Of a stretch of 64,000 bases of DNA, positions 63,681-64,000 are shown piece after piece (the first letter of the stretch is position 1; the number at the start of each line of letters is the position of its first letter). The stretch lies in NCBI RefSeq assembly GCF_030867095.1, contig NC_081826.1, positions 40,030,001 to 40,094,000 of the forward strand, written 5' to 3'. The stretch is from Alligator mississippiensis (lineage: Eukaryota > Chordata > Crocodylia > Alligatoridae). Both the position numbers and the translations under genes were made by a program. The notes beneath the pieces are model-generated. The model was not told where the DNA came from and searched no databases. It saw only the letters and a program-made list of their open reading frames with translations.

Positions 63681-64000
63681 ACTAGTAGCAGGTACTCCTG
63701 CGGTTCAGCTAGGAGCAAGAGCCCCTTCTCTTTTAAATCAGCTCCAAGGCTGTATACAGATGTTGCATTTCTCTGGGAAGAAAACCTTTTGTCCCAGGAT
63801 CCTACAGACATACAGGTCCATTGCCTTGCTTTTAATACCTATGTGAATACACAAGATAAAATGTGATAACAGTTTTTCTCTGGGACATTGTTGTTTGTAT
63901 GCTGTGTGTATATAAATTAATTGGAGGTGGTTCAAGCTAATTGTGTCATTCCAAAGACAAGTCCTAAGGCTGTGAGCTCTTGCTGGCCACCTACTGGCAG

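Larger units (their letters stand above)
61645..64000 (+). other. STK3: STK3 intron 5 (start)
   Basis: Begins GTAAGTATG. Within the window it holds a GC-richer repeat-like segment (62050-62500), a 15-bp inverted repeat element (62930-63190) and a TSD-bounded transposon at 63321. Exon 6 is not reached. Confidence 0.85.

Overview
This is vertebrate nuclear DNA, most likely from a crocodilian (alligator or crocodile type); a turtle is the main alternative. The reasons are a split gene with large introns, a CpG-island promoter, many CR1 LINE fragments with the (CT)ATGAATCTATG / ATTCTATG-type 3' end, and many hAT-type DNA transposons with 8-bp target-site duplications (TSDs). There are no bacterial features. 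Species cannot be fixed from sequence alone.

The only host gene I can support is the 5' third of STK3 (MST2, a Hippo-pathway Ste20-family kinase) on the + strand. Five exons splice in frame to the first 171 codons: exon 1 18460-18482 (coding part), exon 2 29316-29396, exon 3 32940-33068, exon 4 40284-40398, exon 5 61480-61644. They cover the N-terminus, Gly-rich loop, VAIK lysine, alpha-C glutamate, HRD and DFG. The activation segment, linker and SARAH domain lie beyond the window. LSEDSL near the N-terminus, and a lysine (not glutamine) before STLKGL, point to STK3 rather than its paralogue STK4.

Layout. 1-17.8 kb: upstream intergenic DNA with no convincing gene. It holds two copies of an unclassified repeat (about 4.4-5.2 and 9.95-11.3 kb), a solo retroviral LTR with a 5-bp TSD (8.3-9.4 kb), a decayed non-LTR retrotransposon piece (12.8-13.2 kb), and a GC-rich hAT element (16.84-17.73 kb) abutting the promoter CpG island. 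17.8-18.95 kb: CpG island, GC and CCAAT boxes, exon 1. 18.5-29.3 kb: intron 1, with hAT and CR1 pieces, GC-rich tandem repeats and an A-rich coding-like relic. 29.4-40.3 kb: introns 2 and 3, with a hairpin MITE and two hAT copies of one family in opposite orientation flanking a CR1 tail. 40.4-61.5 kb: the 21-kb intron 4, with two CR1 ORF2 relics, one nested inside another transposon. 61.6-64 kb: start of intron 5.

No CRISPR array, tRNA, rRNA or intact mobile-element gene was seen. The most noteworthy structures are the clean TSD-bounded transposons, the nested CR1, the opposed hAT pair inside a transcribed intron, the repeated stem-loop units in the solo LTR, and several repeat families I cannot place.
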